This document shows positions 1 to 7,651 of a stretch of 64,000 nucleotides of DNA, one piece after another. The stretch is taken from assembly GCF_002007235.1 (NCBI RefSeq), contig NZ_MUHW01000016.1, positions 33,302-97,301 on the forward strand, given 5' to 3'. The stretch comes from Oribacterium sp. C9. GTDB lineage: Bacteria > Bacillota > Clostridia > Lachnospirales > Lachnospiraceae. Each line of letters opens with the position of its first letter. Position 1 is the first letter of the stretch. The translations under genes and the position numbers were made by a program. Under the pieces are notes generated by a model that had not been told where the DNA came from, did no database searches, and worked only from the letters and a program-made list of their open reading frames with translations.

Positions 1-569
1 CTATATACTGTCAGAGCATTTGTATTAAGCTTCTGAGCAATATAGTTTGCTTTGTCCACCGGAAGCTTACCATTCTCTTCAAACAACTGAGTAAGTTCTA
101 CAACTGATTGTCTCCTCTGCTTCGGTGTAAGGCCCACTGTTTCGAGATTGAGAAGAATGTTTGCCATCTTAGCAGTTTTATCAGAAGTATTATCAGGCAG
201 AACTATTGCAGGCATCTTTCCATCTTCGAAATTTGGATTTTCCTCAAGAATCTTACCAAACGCTCTCCAACGTCTATGGCCGGAAAGAATTTCATATTTT
301 ACTTCGTGAGGAATCTTACGAACTAAGATTGTAGACTGAAATCCGATGGTCTTAATACTCTGCACAAGATCATCTATATTCTCATCATCGTTTTCTCGGT
401 TCTCTGTATAACGAACTAACTGATTGTAAGGAATATCAACTCTCTTTGAATCACTTACTATACTCTGTACTGCAGCTACTTGATGTTGCATTTTTTCCTT
501 AGACAGTTTCATTTTTTCGATGTTAGTTGCAGCTCCCATTTGTAACGCAGTATAATCCACTTTACTCAT
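1..569 (-). CDS. parB: ParB/Spo0J-type partition protein (partial, cut by window edge)
   Basis: Reading from an ATG at 569-567 on the minus strand, 189 codons are open up to the window edge. About residues 40-105 form a ParB N-terminal nuclease-like domain; SGHRRWRA at about 96-103 corresponds to the conserved GERRxRA box that binds CTP in ParB proteins, and a helix-rich segment follows (TPKQRRQSVVEL...). The start overlaps the last 8 bases of parA, so the two are translationally coupled as in most par operons. Known role: binds parS sites and stimulates ParA to segregate the replicon. The C-terminal dimerisation part lies outside the window. Confidence 0.88.
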   Translation of the reverse strand, partial: MSKVDYTALQMGAATNIEKMKLSKEKMQHQVAAVQSIVSDSKRVDIPYNQLVRYTENRENDDENIDDLVQSIKTIGFQSTILVRKIPHEVKYEILSGHRRWRAFGKILEENPNFEDGKMPAIVLPDNTSDKTAKMANILLNLETVGLTPKQRRQSVVELTQLFEENGKLPVDKANYIAQKLNTNALTVY

Positions 570-1437
570 CGATTTCTACCTTTACCTCTTTATTAACATA
601 CCCTTGTTTTGCCAGCATCTCATAATCATTCTTTGTAATCAAGTTGAGCTCCAATGCAAGGTTTATATAATCTGTTCCGATCTTACTATTCTTCTCCAAG
701 AAATATATTGGTCTATAGAATGAACTACTGTTTTTATAAACTAATGCTGAACGTACCCATGTCTTCATGAATAAGTCTTGAAGAGAATCCATTAGTAATT
801 TTCTTCTCTGCTTATACAGATTTGTATGACGCGGATCTATATTGCAGAGAAATACTCCAGCTATTTCAAAATCAGGATTGAAGTTCTGCTGTACATACTG
901 AACTTTATCAAGCTCATCCTGGAGACCATCATTTGAAGCACCCTCTTCCTGAACAGGTACTATAAGTTTATCCGATGCTATCAAAGCGTTATCGCCAGCT
1001 TCAGAGTCTGAAGGATTTGTATCAATGAGGATGTAATCATAGAGGTGCTTAATCTTATCAAGTTCCCGAGCCAGAATTGTTCCTGAATTAATATTATTAG
1101 GAATCAAGTGTGTATACTTATAATCCATGAATGCATCTGATAATCGATCAATCTTCTTTTCGTTAGGCAAAACGTCCATTCCATACGGAGAATGAATTAT
1201 TGCGTCTTGAATTTCGCACTTCCCCAGAAGCACATCTGAATAATCATTACCTTTATCTTCGTCGAAGTAGCATCCAAGAATCTGTGTAGCATTACTTTGT
1301 GGGTCTGCATCAATTACCAGTACACTATATCCGGCAAATGATAAGATTGTTGCAAAGGATACGGTAGAGCCCGTCTTCGAGCTGCCTCCCTTCCTGTTTC
1401 CAAGCACATACGTCGTACAATTATCTTTTCTCTTCAT
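562..1437 (-). CDS. parA: ParA-family partition ATPase
   Basis: A 291-aa protein with the deviant Walker A of ParA/MinD ATPases (KGGSSKTGS, residues 16-24; both signature lysines present) and the Walker A' DADPQ at 43-47. Length is typical of plasmid ParA without an N-terminal HTH (type Ib-like size), though the N-terminus is very short. It is the first gene of the parAB pair, and its stop overlaps the parB start. It acts on the nucleoid, moving plasmid copies through ATP-dependent DNA binding. The iteron arrays just upstream (1670-2880) are likely its operator or centromere (inference). Confidence 0.93.
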   Translation of the reverse strand: MKRKDNCTTYVLGNRKGGSSKTGSTVSFATILSFAGYSVLVIDADPQSNATQILGCYFDEDKGNDYSDVLLGKCEIQDAIIHSPYGMDVLPNEKKIDRLSDAFMDYKYTHLIPNNINSGTILARELDKIKHLYDYILIDTNPSDSEAGDNALIASDKLIVPVQEEGASNDGLQDELDKVQYVQQNFNPDFEIAGVFLCNIDPRHTNLYKQRRKLLMDSLQDLFMKTWVRSALVYKNSSSFYRPIYFLEKNSKIGTDYINLALELNLITKNDYEMLAKQGYVNKEVKVEIDE

Positions 1438-1484
1438 TTTTATCGCCTCGTGGGATTTAAAGTGTGTGGAAATTTTAGAAATGT

Positions 1485-1501
1485 TTTTTCATGATGAAAA
1501 A
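1485..1501. repeat. Perfect copy of the 17-bp palindrome TTTTTCATGATGAAAAA
   Basis: Perfect 8+1+8 palindrome centred at 1493, about 50 bp upstream of the parA start. The same core recurs in the iteron arrays to the right, so this is probably an operator or partition-protein binding site in the parA leader. Confidence 0.7.
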
Positions 1502-1669
1502 CATGATTAAAAATTCGAACTGAATTTATAATAGCATTTAGTCACTTTATTTACAATACATATTCCATAAATTAATCCACAAATAATTCAACAAGATATT
1601 AAATCTTTTTTCTATTCACCAATTTATAACAGAGAATAAATTAATCAAATGAAAAATTTCAAGTAGCTA

Positions 1670-1762
1670 TTTTCATGAAAAAACTAAGCGAAATTTAGAA
1701 TTATTTTTTCACGATGAAAAACCTTGCTCAAAATTTTAGATATGGATTTTCATGATAAAAAA
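1670..1762. repeat. Left iteron array (units ending in TTTTTCAnGATGAAAAA)
   Basis: Three related palindromic cores lie at 1670-1681 (short form TTTTCATGAAAA), 1705-1721 (one mismatch) and 1746-1762. The last two are centred exactly 41 bp apart (1713 and 1754). The spacer also repeats, reading roughly AAAACnTTGCnnAAATTTTAGA, so these are tandem iterons and not isolated palindromes. Expected role: centromere (parS) or replication-control sites for the nearby Par proteins. Confidence 0.72.
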
Positions 1763-1803
1763 TTCTCGCTTCATAAAATAGTTCAACACCATGAACCGTT
1801 TTT

Positions 1804-1850
1804 AAATTCTGATAATCTTTTTTCATGATGAAAAAAGATTATCAGAATTT
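1804..1850. repeat. Perfect 47-bp palindrome built on the iteron core
   Basis: Bases 1804-1826 are the exact reverse complement of 1828-1850, with a single central G at 1827. The central 17 bp are the same TTTTTCATGATGAAAAA core as the iterons. It has no following T-run, so a simple terminator is less likely than a high-affinity protein-binding site or a cruciform. Confidence 0.85.
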
Positions 1851-1924
1851 TCTTTAAGCGTGCGGCCTGAATTATAATAATAAGTAATGAATGAATATGC
1901 TGTGTTATTTGAACGGAGGGGAAA

Positions 1925-2765
1925 ATGCACATGTCATCAATTTTTAAAGAATATGGTATTCCAATAGATAAGACAAAATTAGTACGACATAATTTAATTA
2001 ATGAAGATATTTCAAGGATAAACTGGTTTGGAATGATTGAGTGTTATCAGGCAACCCAAGGAAAAAATTTCTTTGACAAATGTAAGTACATTCATTCGTT
2101 TCTAAGTACTAATAGCACAGAGTCGTTGTTCATTGGTTAATATGAATTTATAGATTCTTTTACTGGGCCAGAAGTTCGTAAGATGATGCCAAAAGATTAT
2201 CCTTGCCAAGACCATTTAAGTGAAAAGCATTATTACTATAATCTTAAATAATTAGATGTCATGAGTGATATGAATAACAAACTCATAGTCGAATTGGGCG
2301 GATTGACAAGAGCATGATGATACTGGGCAAAGAATGATAAACAAGTAATGCCCAAATCTAATAGAAATTAAAAATCATTTCCAGGATATGAAGGGGTTGA
2401 TACTTAAATGTTGCGAATTTGAAAAAATTGTTAAGGGTAATAATGAATATAAAAAATAGAATGATGCTCTGGCCAATGTAGATGGGATATACCTCATTTG
2501 TGATACAAAACATCACAAACAGTATTTTGGGTTAACATACAAAGAAGATGGAATTCTAGCTAGATGGTCAGGCTACTATAAGATACATCATAGTGGATAT
2601 AAATTGATCAAAGAACATTTGGCTAAGCATCCAAATGTTTTTTTTCAATTTACTATACTTAAACTCTTCCGGAATGGTTTATCAAGTAATGAAGTAACTA
2701 AAATTGATAATATATAAAAGGATAAACTCTGCACGAGAAACAAAGTTTTTCCTGAAGGAAGCCTG
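1925..2765 (+). pseudogene. Decayed GIY-YIG nuclease-family gene
   Basis: A start with GGAGG (1915-1919) opens a 71-aa frame (1925-2140) ending in a stop, but coding similarity resumes beyond it: YEFIDSFTGPEVRKMMPKDYPCQ..., then GGLTRA and YWAKNDKQVMPKSN, and finally from about 2460 a recognisable catalytic domain with GIYLICD, QYFG, GILARW and NEVTKIDN. These match the GIY, YIG, conserved Arg and Glu positions of GIY-YIG nucleases. Several in-frame stops and shifts separate the blocks, so the gene is dead. The original protein would have been about 270-280 aa. It sits between the two iteron arrays, suggesting it once belonged to the partition region or was inserted in it. Confidence 0.72.
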
Positions 2766-2880
2766 AAAATTTTGAGAGCTTTTATTCACAGTGAAAATAT
2801 TGATCCAACATTTCAAGGCTGCTTTTTCATGGTGAAAATCTTAAAGCAAAATTTCAAAGAAGTTTTTTCATCATGAAAAA
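2750..2880. repeat. Right iteron array, three 41-bp units
   Basis: Cores at 2782-2798 (degenerate, TTCAC-A-GTGAA), 2823-2839 (TTTTTCATGGTGAAAAT) and 2864-2880 (perfect, TTTTTCATCATGAAAAA) are centred at 2790, 2831 and 2872, exactly 41 bp apart. The intervening bases align as AAAATnTTnAnnCAAnATTTCAA. The 41-bp period is close to four helical turns and would put bound proteins on one face of the DNA. Confidence 0.75.
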
Positions 2881-2921
2881 CAAAGTACATAATTTTTGAA
2901 AGATAAATTATTTAAACAATG

Positions 2922-2931
2922 TTTCACGGAT
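2922..2931 (+). repeat. TTTCACGGAT site, copy 1 (half-parS-like)
   Basis: One of three identical TTTCACGGAT decamers (also 3035-3044 and 4131-4140) bracketing the second ParB-like gene. With its preceding TG it reads TGTTTCACGGAT, whose first half equals half of the canonical chromosomal parS TGTTTCACGTGAAACA. Function as a ParB half-site is inference. Confidence 0.45.
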
Positions 2932-3034
2932 TTAATAGATTAGAGTGAAGAGAAAAATATAGATAGAACAAACCACGTAAAATAAAGGTTTTTGTGGTCT
3001 CTTATTAAGGTTTAACCTCTGTAAAATAACGATG

Positions 3035-3082
3035 TTTCACGGATAAATTGTCGTTGAAATAGCACTATCACGCTAGTATAAT
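3035..3082 (+). promoter_or_regulatory. Promoter and operator of the second ParB-like gene
   Basis: TTGAAA (3054-3059) and TATAAT (3077-3082) are separated by 17 bp, a near-consensus sigma-A promoter. The second TTTCACGGAT copy (3035-3044) lies just upstream of the -35 box, well placed for autoregulation by the gene product. Confidence 0.72.
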
Positions 3083-3127
3083 ATATATGTGATAAATGTG
3101 GGAACGTGATATTGTGAGGACATGAAT

Positions 3128-4114
3128 ATGTTAAACGGAGTAAGAGTACCTGATGATGTTCTAAAAGATCAAAATGAAGAGATTGAGATTGATAACCTTA
3201 TTATTCCTGATGAAAACATTAGCTTGATCAAACAGTCTAAATCATTCAGAACGTTGATGCTAGATATGACAGAACTTAAGGATAGTTTCCTGACAGTTGC
3301 TATCACTCCGAATAAGAAGTATATGTTAGTAGATGGGGTGCAGAGATATATTATCTATAGAGACTATTTTCATAAAGAAATAGCTAAGGTGGTAGTTATC
3401 AAAGAATCGATGAGCGAAGATGAAATATATAATCTTCGTTATGCAATAAGAAGCAGTATGAAAGAGAAAGGTCTTTCATATGAGATAAAGAGACTTCGGA
3501 TAGTTCAGGACTTTTTGAGTAATTATGGGAGTCGATATAACAACGTACAGTCACTAAGCAGTATGCTTGATATGTCTATTCAAAATACATATCGCATGAT
3601 TAAAATTAAAGATAACATCAATTCGAATCTTCTTGATCTTTGCCTAGAGAGGGGAGTGTCTGTTAGATCAGCCGAAGCCATCTCGACTTTATCTGAATCT
3701 ATTCAGCTTGCGTTGTATGAGAAGCTGCTTACTAATGCGACCCTTAAGCCTTCTGAAAAAGTGATAAAGACCATACACGGTGCAGATAAGTCTATGGAGA
3801 TTGAAGAGACGGACGAGAACAAAAACCGTATACCTGGAAGGACTTTAGGAAGAGCAAAGAGGGATAGGGAAATTATTGAGAATGCTATACAGTTTGATCA
3901 AAAGAAGGGGATAGCAATCAAGGATATAGATAATATCGCGGCTAAAATCACAATCAGCAACCTTATTGCTAAGCAGGAAGACGCAGTGAAAGCGTTAGAA
4001 AATCGAATCTATAAGGTCGACTATGAGGCGAACCCTGTAGACATATCAAGACTGCAAAATGTAATCCTTCGAATTAACTGCGTAATAGACATGCTAACCA
4101 AAAAAATGAATTAA
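3128..4114 (+). CDS. ParB/KorB-like DNA-binding protein
   Basis: A 328-330-aa protein. Residues about 20-110 resemble a ParB N-terminal domain, with VDGVQRYIIYRDY in place of the usual G(E/H)RRxRA box, so the arginine patch is divergent. Residues about 140-190 contain a helix-turn-helix (VQSLSSMLDMSIQNTYRMIKI), and the C-terminus is helical and charged. I chose the ATG at 3128 because GAGGA at 3116-3120 has proper spacing to it; the ATG at 3122 is too close. The gene has its own promoter and is flanked by TTTCACGGAT sites and an iteron array, so it probably regulates plasmid replication or partition rather than pairing with the ParA at the left edge. Confidence 0.75.
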   Translation: MLNGVRVPDDVLKDQNEEIEIDNLIIPDENISLIKQSKSFRTLMLDMTELKDSFLTVAITPNKKYMLVDGVQRYIIYRDYFHKEIAKVVVIKESMSEDEIYNLRYAIRSSMKEKGLSYEIKRLRIVQDFLSNYGSRYNNVQSLSSMLDMSIQNTYRMIKIKDNINSNLLDLCLERGVSVRSAEAISTLSESIQLALYEKLLTNATLKPSEKVIKTIHGADKSMEIEETDENKNRIPGRTLGRAKRDREIIENAIQFDQKKGIAIKDIDNIAAKITISNLIAKQEDAVKALENRIYKVDYEANPVDISRLQNVILRINCVIDMLTKKMN

Positions 4115-4130
4115 ATCAAAACATAAAATC

Positions 4131-4140
4131 TTTCACGGAT
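4131..4140 (+). repeat. TTTCACGGAT site, copy 3
   Basis: Identical to 2922-2931 and 3035-3044, in the same orientation, 16 bp downstream of the ParB-like gene. Together the three copies bracket that gene. Confidence 0.45.
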
Positions 4141-4147
4141 GAATAAT

Positions 4148-4345
4148 CCGGGCGGTAATACACCACCTGTCCGGTCATAGGATACCGCGATTCCTGAAGC
4201 AGGAAACCGCAATTTATCTTGTTACATATCCAGCCTGTCCAGTAAAATCCTGCTATCGCACCGCAGAAGCGGCAAGGGCTTGACAGGACAGCCTGTATAT
4301 GATGTGAGGCAACTAAGCGGTTTCATGACATCTATTACCGCCCGG
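4148..4345. ncRNA. Candidate structured RNA or nested inverted-repeat DNA element
   Basis: A 198-bp GC-richer block with no ORF. Its ends form a 13-bp perfect stem (CCGGGCGGTAATA at 4148-4160 with TATTACCGCCCGG at 4333-4345). Inside are hairpins at 4191-4205 (TTCCTG-AAG-CAGGAA) and 4261-4272 (CCGC-AGAA-GCGG), a long-range pair GAAACCGC (4203-4210) with GCGGTTTC (4317-4324), and GATGT/ACATC near 4301-4332. The nested pairing suggests a folded RNA. A mobile DNA element with complex ends is the alternative. Strand is undetermined. Confidence 0.45.
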
Positions 4346-4905
4346 TGGATCGGTTTCCATTTATCCGGATTGTAGGTTTCCAGCCGCCGGAATATTCAAC
4401 GGAATAGTAGTACTAAGTTAGGTCAATTTACAAAGTGTTTTTAATTGAACATGAAATATGATGATGTTATTGGTCAACAAGCTCTAAAATATCAAATCGT
4501 GTATGGTTAGGTTTCCCAAAATTATAATTGTAAATTGCATGTAATAGGGTTTCGCGTTAAGCGAAACCCTTTCTATTATATTGGGCGAATTGTGATTTAT
4601 TTAACTTGTTAAAGATATTAATCCGCCTCAATATATCGATATTTCTCACTTGATTATTATATTTGATTTTGTTTTTGTGAAAACTTCCCCATATTACTTA
4701 TGAAAATTATAAATAGAACAACAAGGAGCAGATATGGACAAAAAATTTATAAGCAGGAATAGCTATATGCCTGGCAGGCAAGGTGTCAACAACAGAGCAA
4801 AAAAATTTCGGATATTATGAAGGAGGCTAATGATTTGTCCCAAAATTGAACGGTACAGTGTGGTTATTTAGGATATACACAGTTTAATGCGACAGGAGGG
4901 ATCTC
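4346..4905. other. Intergenic region with a terminator and one doubtful micro-ORF
   Basis: Apart from the hairpin at 4546-4574, the only item is a 28-codon frame at 4735-4821 preceded by AAGGAG (MDKKFISRN...). It has no recognisable similarity and is not called as a gene. Confidence 0.5.
4546..4574. terminator. Hairpin terminator AGGGTTTCGC/GCGAAACCCT
   Basis: Perfect 10-bp stem with a 5-nt loop followed by TTCT; AT-rich on both sides, so it could act in either direction. Confidence 0.6.
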
Positions 4906-5106
4906 ATGGTCGTTAATGGATTTGCCGCCAATTTAAAAAAATTACGGAAATCAAAAAATGAAACACAACAACAATTAGCAAATGCTTTAGGCGTATCGAG
5001 GTGCACAGTATCAAAATGGGAAAATAAATATCTTGAGGCTGATTATGCAAACCTAATAGCAATTGCAGAGCATTATAGGATTACAATAGATCAATTGCTT
5101 AGATAA
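4906..5106 (+). CDS. XRE-family (Cro/C1-type) transcriptional regulator
   Basis: 66 aa, almost entirely one HTH_3 domain: LKKLRKSKNETQQQLANALG forms helices 1-2 and VSRCTVSKWENKYLEADYANL the recognition helix and the conserved SKWE(N) motif, with a short C-terminal helix. GGAGGG at 4895-4900 supports the start. Such stand-alone XRE proteins usually repress a neighbouring promoter; no clear partner is adjacent, so the target is unknown. Confidence 0.85.
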   Translation: MVVNGFAANLKKLRKSKNETQQQLANALGVSRCTVSKWENKYLEADYANLIAIAEHYRITIDQLLR

Positions 5107-5378
5107 AGATAAAGAGACTTAAAAAAAGTTTAGAAGATCAGTATCAAAAGTAGATTAACGCTGAGTGGTTTAAATGTAGGGCGTAAGAGAAAAATGGAAA
5201 ATAAAAAAGGATGGAGTTAGAAACGCCTGGCAAACGATCGTGAAGAACGAATTAAGCTTTAAGTATTATTTCGTCTTGTACTGATTGAGGATGATTACAT
5301 AGTCAGGGTAGAGGATTAACGTTCGATTCTATAAATATGATAAATTAGATACTTGTAATGAATGATTATTCATCTAAA

Positions 5379-5407
5379 AGGTGAGGTTTTATATCTCATC
5401 TTTTTTT
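5379..5407 (+). terminator. Rho-independent terminator
   Basis: AGGTGAG / CTCATCT stem (with a G-U pair) closed by a 9-nt loop and followed by seven T. Confidence 0.65.
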
Positions 5408-5475
5408 ATTTGGCTCTGTCATTAATTGGGGTTGATATTCGCAAAATTCAACCTTTTATTGTGACAGAGCCAAAT
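5408..5475. repeat. 68-bp inverted repeat resembling abutted IS ends (possible MITE)
   Basis: ATTTGGCTCTGTCA (5408-5421) is the exact reverse complement of 5462-5475, and GGTTGA/TCAACC pair at the inner ends, giving two 28-bp arms with mismatches around a 12-bp centre. The GGCTCTGTCA tip resembles terminal inverted repeats of some Firmicutes insertion sequences, so this may be a minimal non-autonomous element or solo IS ends. No target duplication was established. Confidence 0.45.
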
Positions 5476-5479
5476 CTAA

Positions 5480-5499
5480 AAGAAGCGGCTTCTTTTTTT
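5480..5499 (+). terminator. Short hairpin terminator
   Basis: AAGAAG-CGG-CTTCTT stem running into a T-tract. Confidence 0.55.
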
Positions 5500-5535
5500 A
5501 TAAATAGCATACGTTTATAGTGTATATATTGTTAT

Positions 5536-5584
5536 TATACATTATTTAGGTATTATTGACATTTATACGTTATAAAGGTATAAA
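5536..5584 (+). promoter_or_regulatory. Promoter overlapped by a 20-bp direct repeat, upstream of the SatD-like gene
   Basis: TTGACA (5556-5561) and TATAAA (5579-5584) with a 17-bp spacer form a near-consensus promoter. An imperfect 20-bp repeat (TATACATTATTTAGGTATTA at 5536-5555, related copy at 5564-5583) with a 28-bp period overlaps both boxes and looks like an operator. The predicted transcript starts close to the ribosome binding site, giving a very short leader. Confidence 0.6.
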
Positions 5585-5606
5585 TGCTTGAGTGAGAGGT
5601 ATTTAT

Positions 5607-6275
5607 ATGTATATTGTTATCATTGGAGATATCAGGGATTCAAAAAAAATACAGGATCGTTTTACTGTTCAGAAAACACTCAAATCTATTCTTGAGGAGA
5701 TAAATATAATTTACCAAAATGATATCGCTGCAAATTTCCTGATCACGTTGGGGGATGAATTTCAAGGCATATTGTCTCTTCCCAACCACATCATGGAAAT
5801 TATTCATTACATAAAAAAACATATGTATCCTGTATCAATAAGGTTTGGTATAGGTTTTGGAGATATATCAACAGATATAAATATGGATGCAGCGATTGGG
5901 GCAGATGGACCTGCTTTTTATGCAGCAAGGAATGCTATAAATTCTCTTCATGACAGTGAACGAAAATTAAAGGGTCGTTCATCGGATGTAAAGATAGATT
6001 TTTACAACATGGATGACAGATTCCTTCTGAAAGAGAGTGTTAATGCATTGCTTTCACTTACCAAAATCATAGAATATGGGTGGAATGAAAACCAGAGAAG
6101 AACTGTATGGGAAATGATGGATACCGGAGAGACCCAGGAAGTGTGTGCAAAAAAAATGAACACAACTCAGCCAACCATAGCCCGCAGACTTTCGGATGCA
6201 AATTATCTTGTATATATTGATACACTTGAACTAATAAAAAAAGAAATGGAAAGGCTTATGGAATTGTATGACTAA
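5607..6275 (+). CDS. SatD family protein
   Basis: 222 aa from the ATG at 5607, chosen because GAGAGG (5594-5599) has correct spacing; an upstream in-frame GTG at 5592 is unlikely. The N-terminus MYIVIIGDIRDSKKI and the GDEFQG and GFGDISTDI segments are characteristic of the SatD family (named from a streptococcal locus linked to acid tolerance and secretion). The C-terminal third carries an HTH-like segment (GETQEVCAKKMNTTQPTIARRLSDANY), so it may bind DNA; the direct repeat over its promoter fits autoregulation. Biochemical role is unknown. It stands alone as a single-gene unit. Confidence 0.72.
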   Translation: MYIVIIGDIRDSKKIQDRFTVQKTLKSILEEINIIYQNDIAANFLITLGDEFQGILSLPNHIMEIIHYIKKHMYPVSIRFGIGFGDISTDINMDAAIGADGPAFYAARNAINSLHDSERKLKGRSSDVKIDFYNMDDRFLLKESVNALLSLTKIIEYGWNENQRRTVWEMMDTGETQEVCAKKMNTTQPTIARRLSDANYLVYIDTLELIKKEMERLMELYD

Positions 6276-6304
6276 TGAACTTTGAATGCATTAAGCTGTA
6301 TTTA

Positions 6305-6442
6305 CTATAAATATAGAAATCTCGGCGTTTCTACAACAAGATCTATAATTTCTTTATTTATGCATCCGTTGAGTTTTAAGATCATCAAAGACTCATGTTC
6401 TTCGATGGCTATTATGCCAATGTATTCTACATTTGGTCTCAT
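6305..6442 (-). CDS. Short ORF overlapping the phosphoesterase 3' end (doubtful)
   Basis: A 45-codon frame (MRPNVEYIGIIAIEEHESL...) begins at ATG 6442-6440 inside the end of the frameshifted phosphoesterase gene. It has no clear ribosome binding site but reads like coding sequence. It may be the true C-terminus displaced by another frameshift, or the tail of a different lost gene. Confidence 0.25.
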   Translation of the reverse strand: MRPNVEYIGIIAIEEHESLMILKLNGCINKEIIDLVVETPRFLYL

Positions 6443-7624
6443 CTAAAAGACCATCGGCTTTAATTGACTTAAGGTATAATCCGAAGAAAGCATTGTTTTT
6501 ATTTAGCTCTTCATAAAGGGCATCATCCCAGCGTATCTCTTCTTTATGACCGGAGAAATAAGCTGTATTTACATCTGCAAAGTATTCATATAATTCGGCA
6601 TATCCCTGAGGGAGTCCTTCCTCTGCTTTTCTGTATGAGACATCCCACATGAACTGCTTTGCTTCGTCATAATGCGAAAAAGATAATGTCTCGGTGTGAT
6701 AATCTAAGGTATTTCCGTTTATATCCAGAACTCCATACTGAAAAGGTGAGACGGAAAGGGCTGAGGTTGCCACCTCAGTCAAGCCTTTATTATTGGTTTT
6801 GGCATCCTGGATATGCATATGACCACTGAAATTTCCCAGAACACCGTATTTTTCATAAAGAGAACATAACCTCTCGTATCCGCCCATTACAAACCCATCT
6901 ATAAAGATGCTGTTGTGTGCAAGTATATTTTGATGACTGACAGCATCACTTTTTTATCGGATGACTTGGCCTCCTCAAGCTGTTCTATGATCCATTCAAA
7001 AGTCTCGTCCGTAAGTATTCCCGGTGATTTTTCTGTGTTCACATCTACCATCAGCAGCCGGTAATTCGGACAAAGATCGTAAGTATAGCTTAGGGAATTC
7101 TTATCTCTATTTAAAGCCATGTTATATCCAAAGCTGTTGTAGATTTCAAGAAAACCAGCGGCATCAATACTTTCAACTAAATCATAACCATCACCACTGA
7201 AACGGGCTGCAGATTTAGAATCAATGTCATGATTTCCCGGTATTACAAGCAACTGTATCCCGGCATCTGATATTTTCCTGAGTTTTTTAGCCAATTTCTC
7301 ATGACTTTCTTTGGCACCATTGAAGGTCAGATCTCCGGATAGTATTACTGCATCAGGATTTGATATGATCATTTGGTCAATAAAAGCATCTGTAATCTCT
7401 TCGATATACTGCATGGCTTTACCGTCTGCAGATTTTATGAGGCTGGTAAAATATGGTCCGTTGTCTGTCAGTTCCGGTGAAATATAATGAACATCCGAAG
7501 CTATATAAATTGTCATTTTTTCTCTATCAGTACTGACATACTTTTCTTTCTTGTAATATAAAAAACAGACACTCAGGGTCAACAGTAAGACAGTGATACT
7601 AATGAAAATGAGCTTTTTATTCAT
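6393..7624 (-). pseudogene. Calcineurin-like metallophosphoesterase, broken by a frameshift
   Basis: Two adjacent frames (6899-7624, 241 aa; 6393-6887, 164 aa) make one protein of about 410 aa. The first has an N-terminal membrane anchor (residues 5-25), then the metal-binding motifs SDVHY, LSGDLTFNG and VIPGNHDID; it ends in a nonsense tail (IKIYLHTTASL). Shifting one base near 6945-6955 restores HQNILAHNSIFIDGFVMGGYE and joins the second part with GHMH, the last metal-ligand motif. Family members are extracellular or membrane-facing phosphodiesterases. RBS AGGAAAG supports the start. The neighbouring HD hydrolase gene is 27 bp upstream. Whether the shift is a real mutation or a sequencing error cannot be told here. 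Confidence 0.8.
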
Positions 7625-7651
7625 TCATCTTGCTTTCCTGTACTATTTAAA

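Larger units (their letters stand above)
5107..5555. other. Non-coding stretch with terminators and an IS-end-like inverted repeat
   Basis: No convincing gene. Contains a terminator at 5379-5407, the inverted repeat at 5408-5475 and a second terminator at 5480-5499, listed separately. Confidence 0.6.

Noticed and set aside
1670..2880. CRISPR array
   Set aside because: Repeats are palindromic, degenerate and spaced with repeated spacers rather than unique ones; no cas genes.
4735..4821. 28-codon ORF with AAGGAG
   Set aside because: No similarity, no neighbour context and short enough to be chance; left as a note only.
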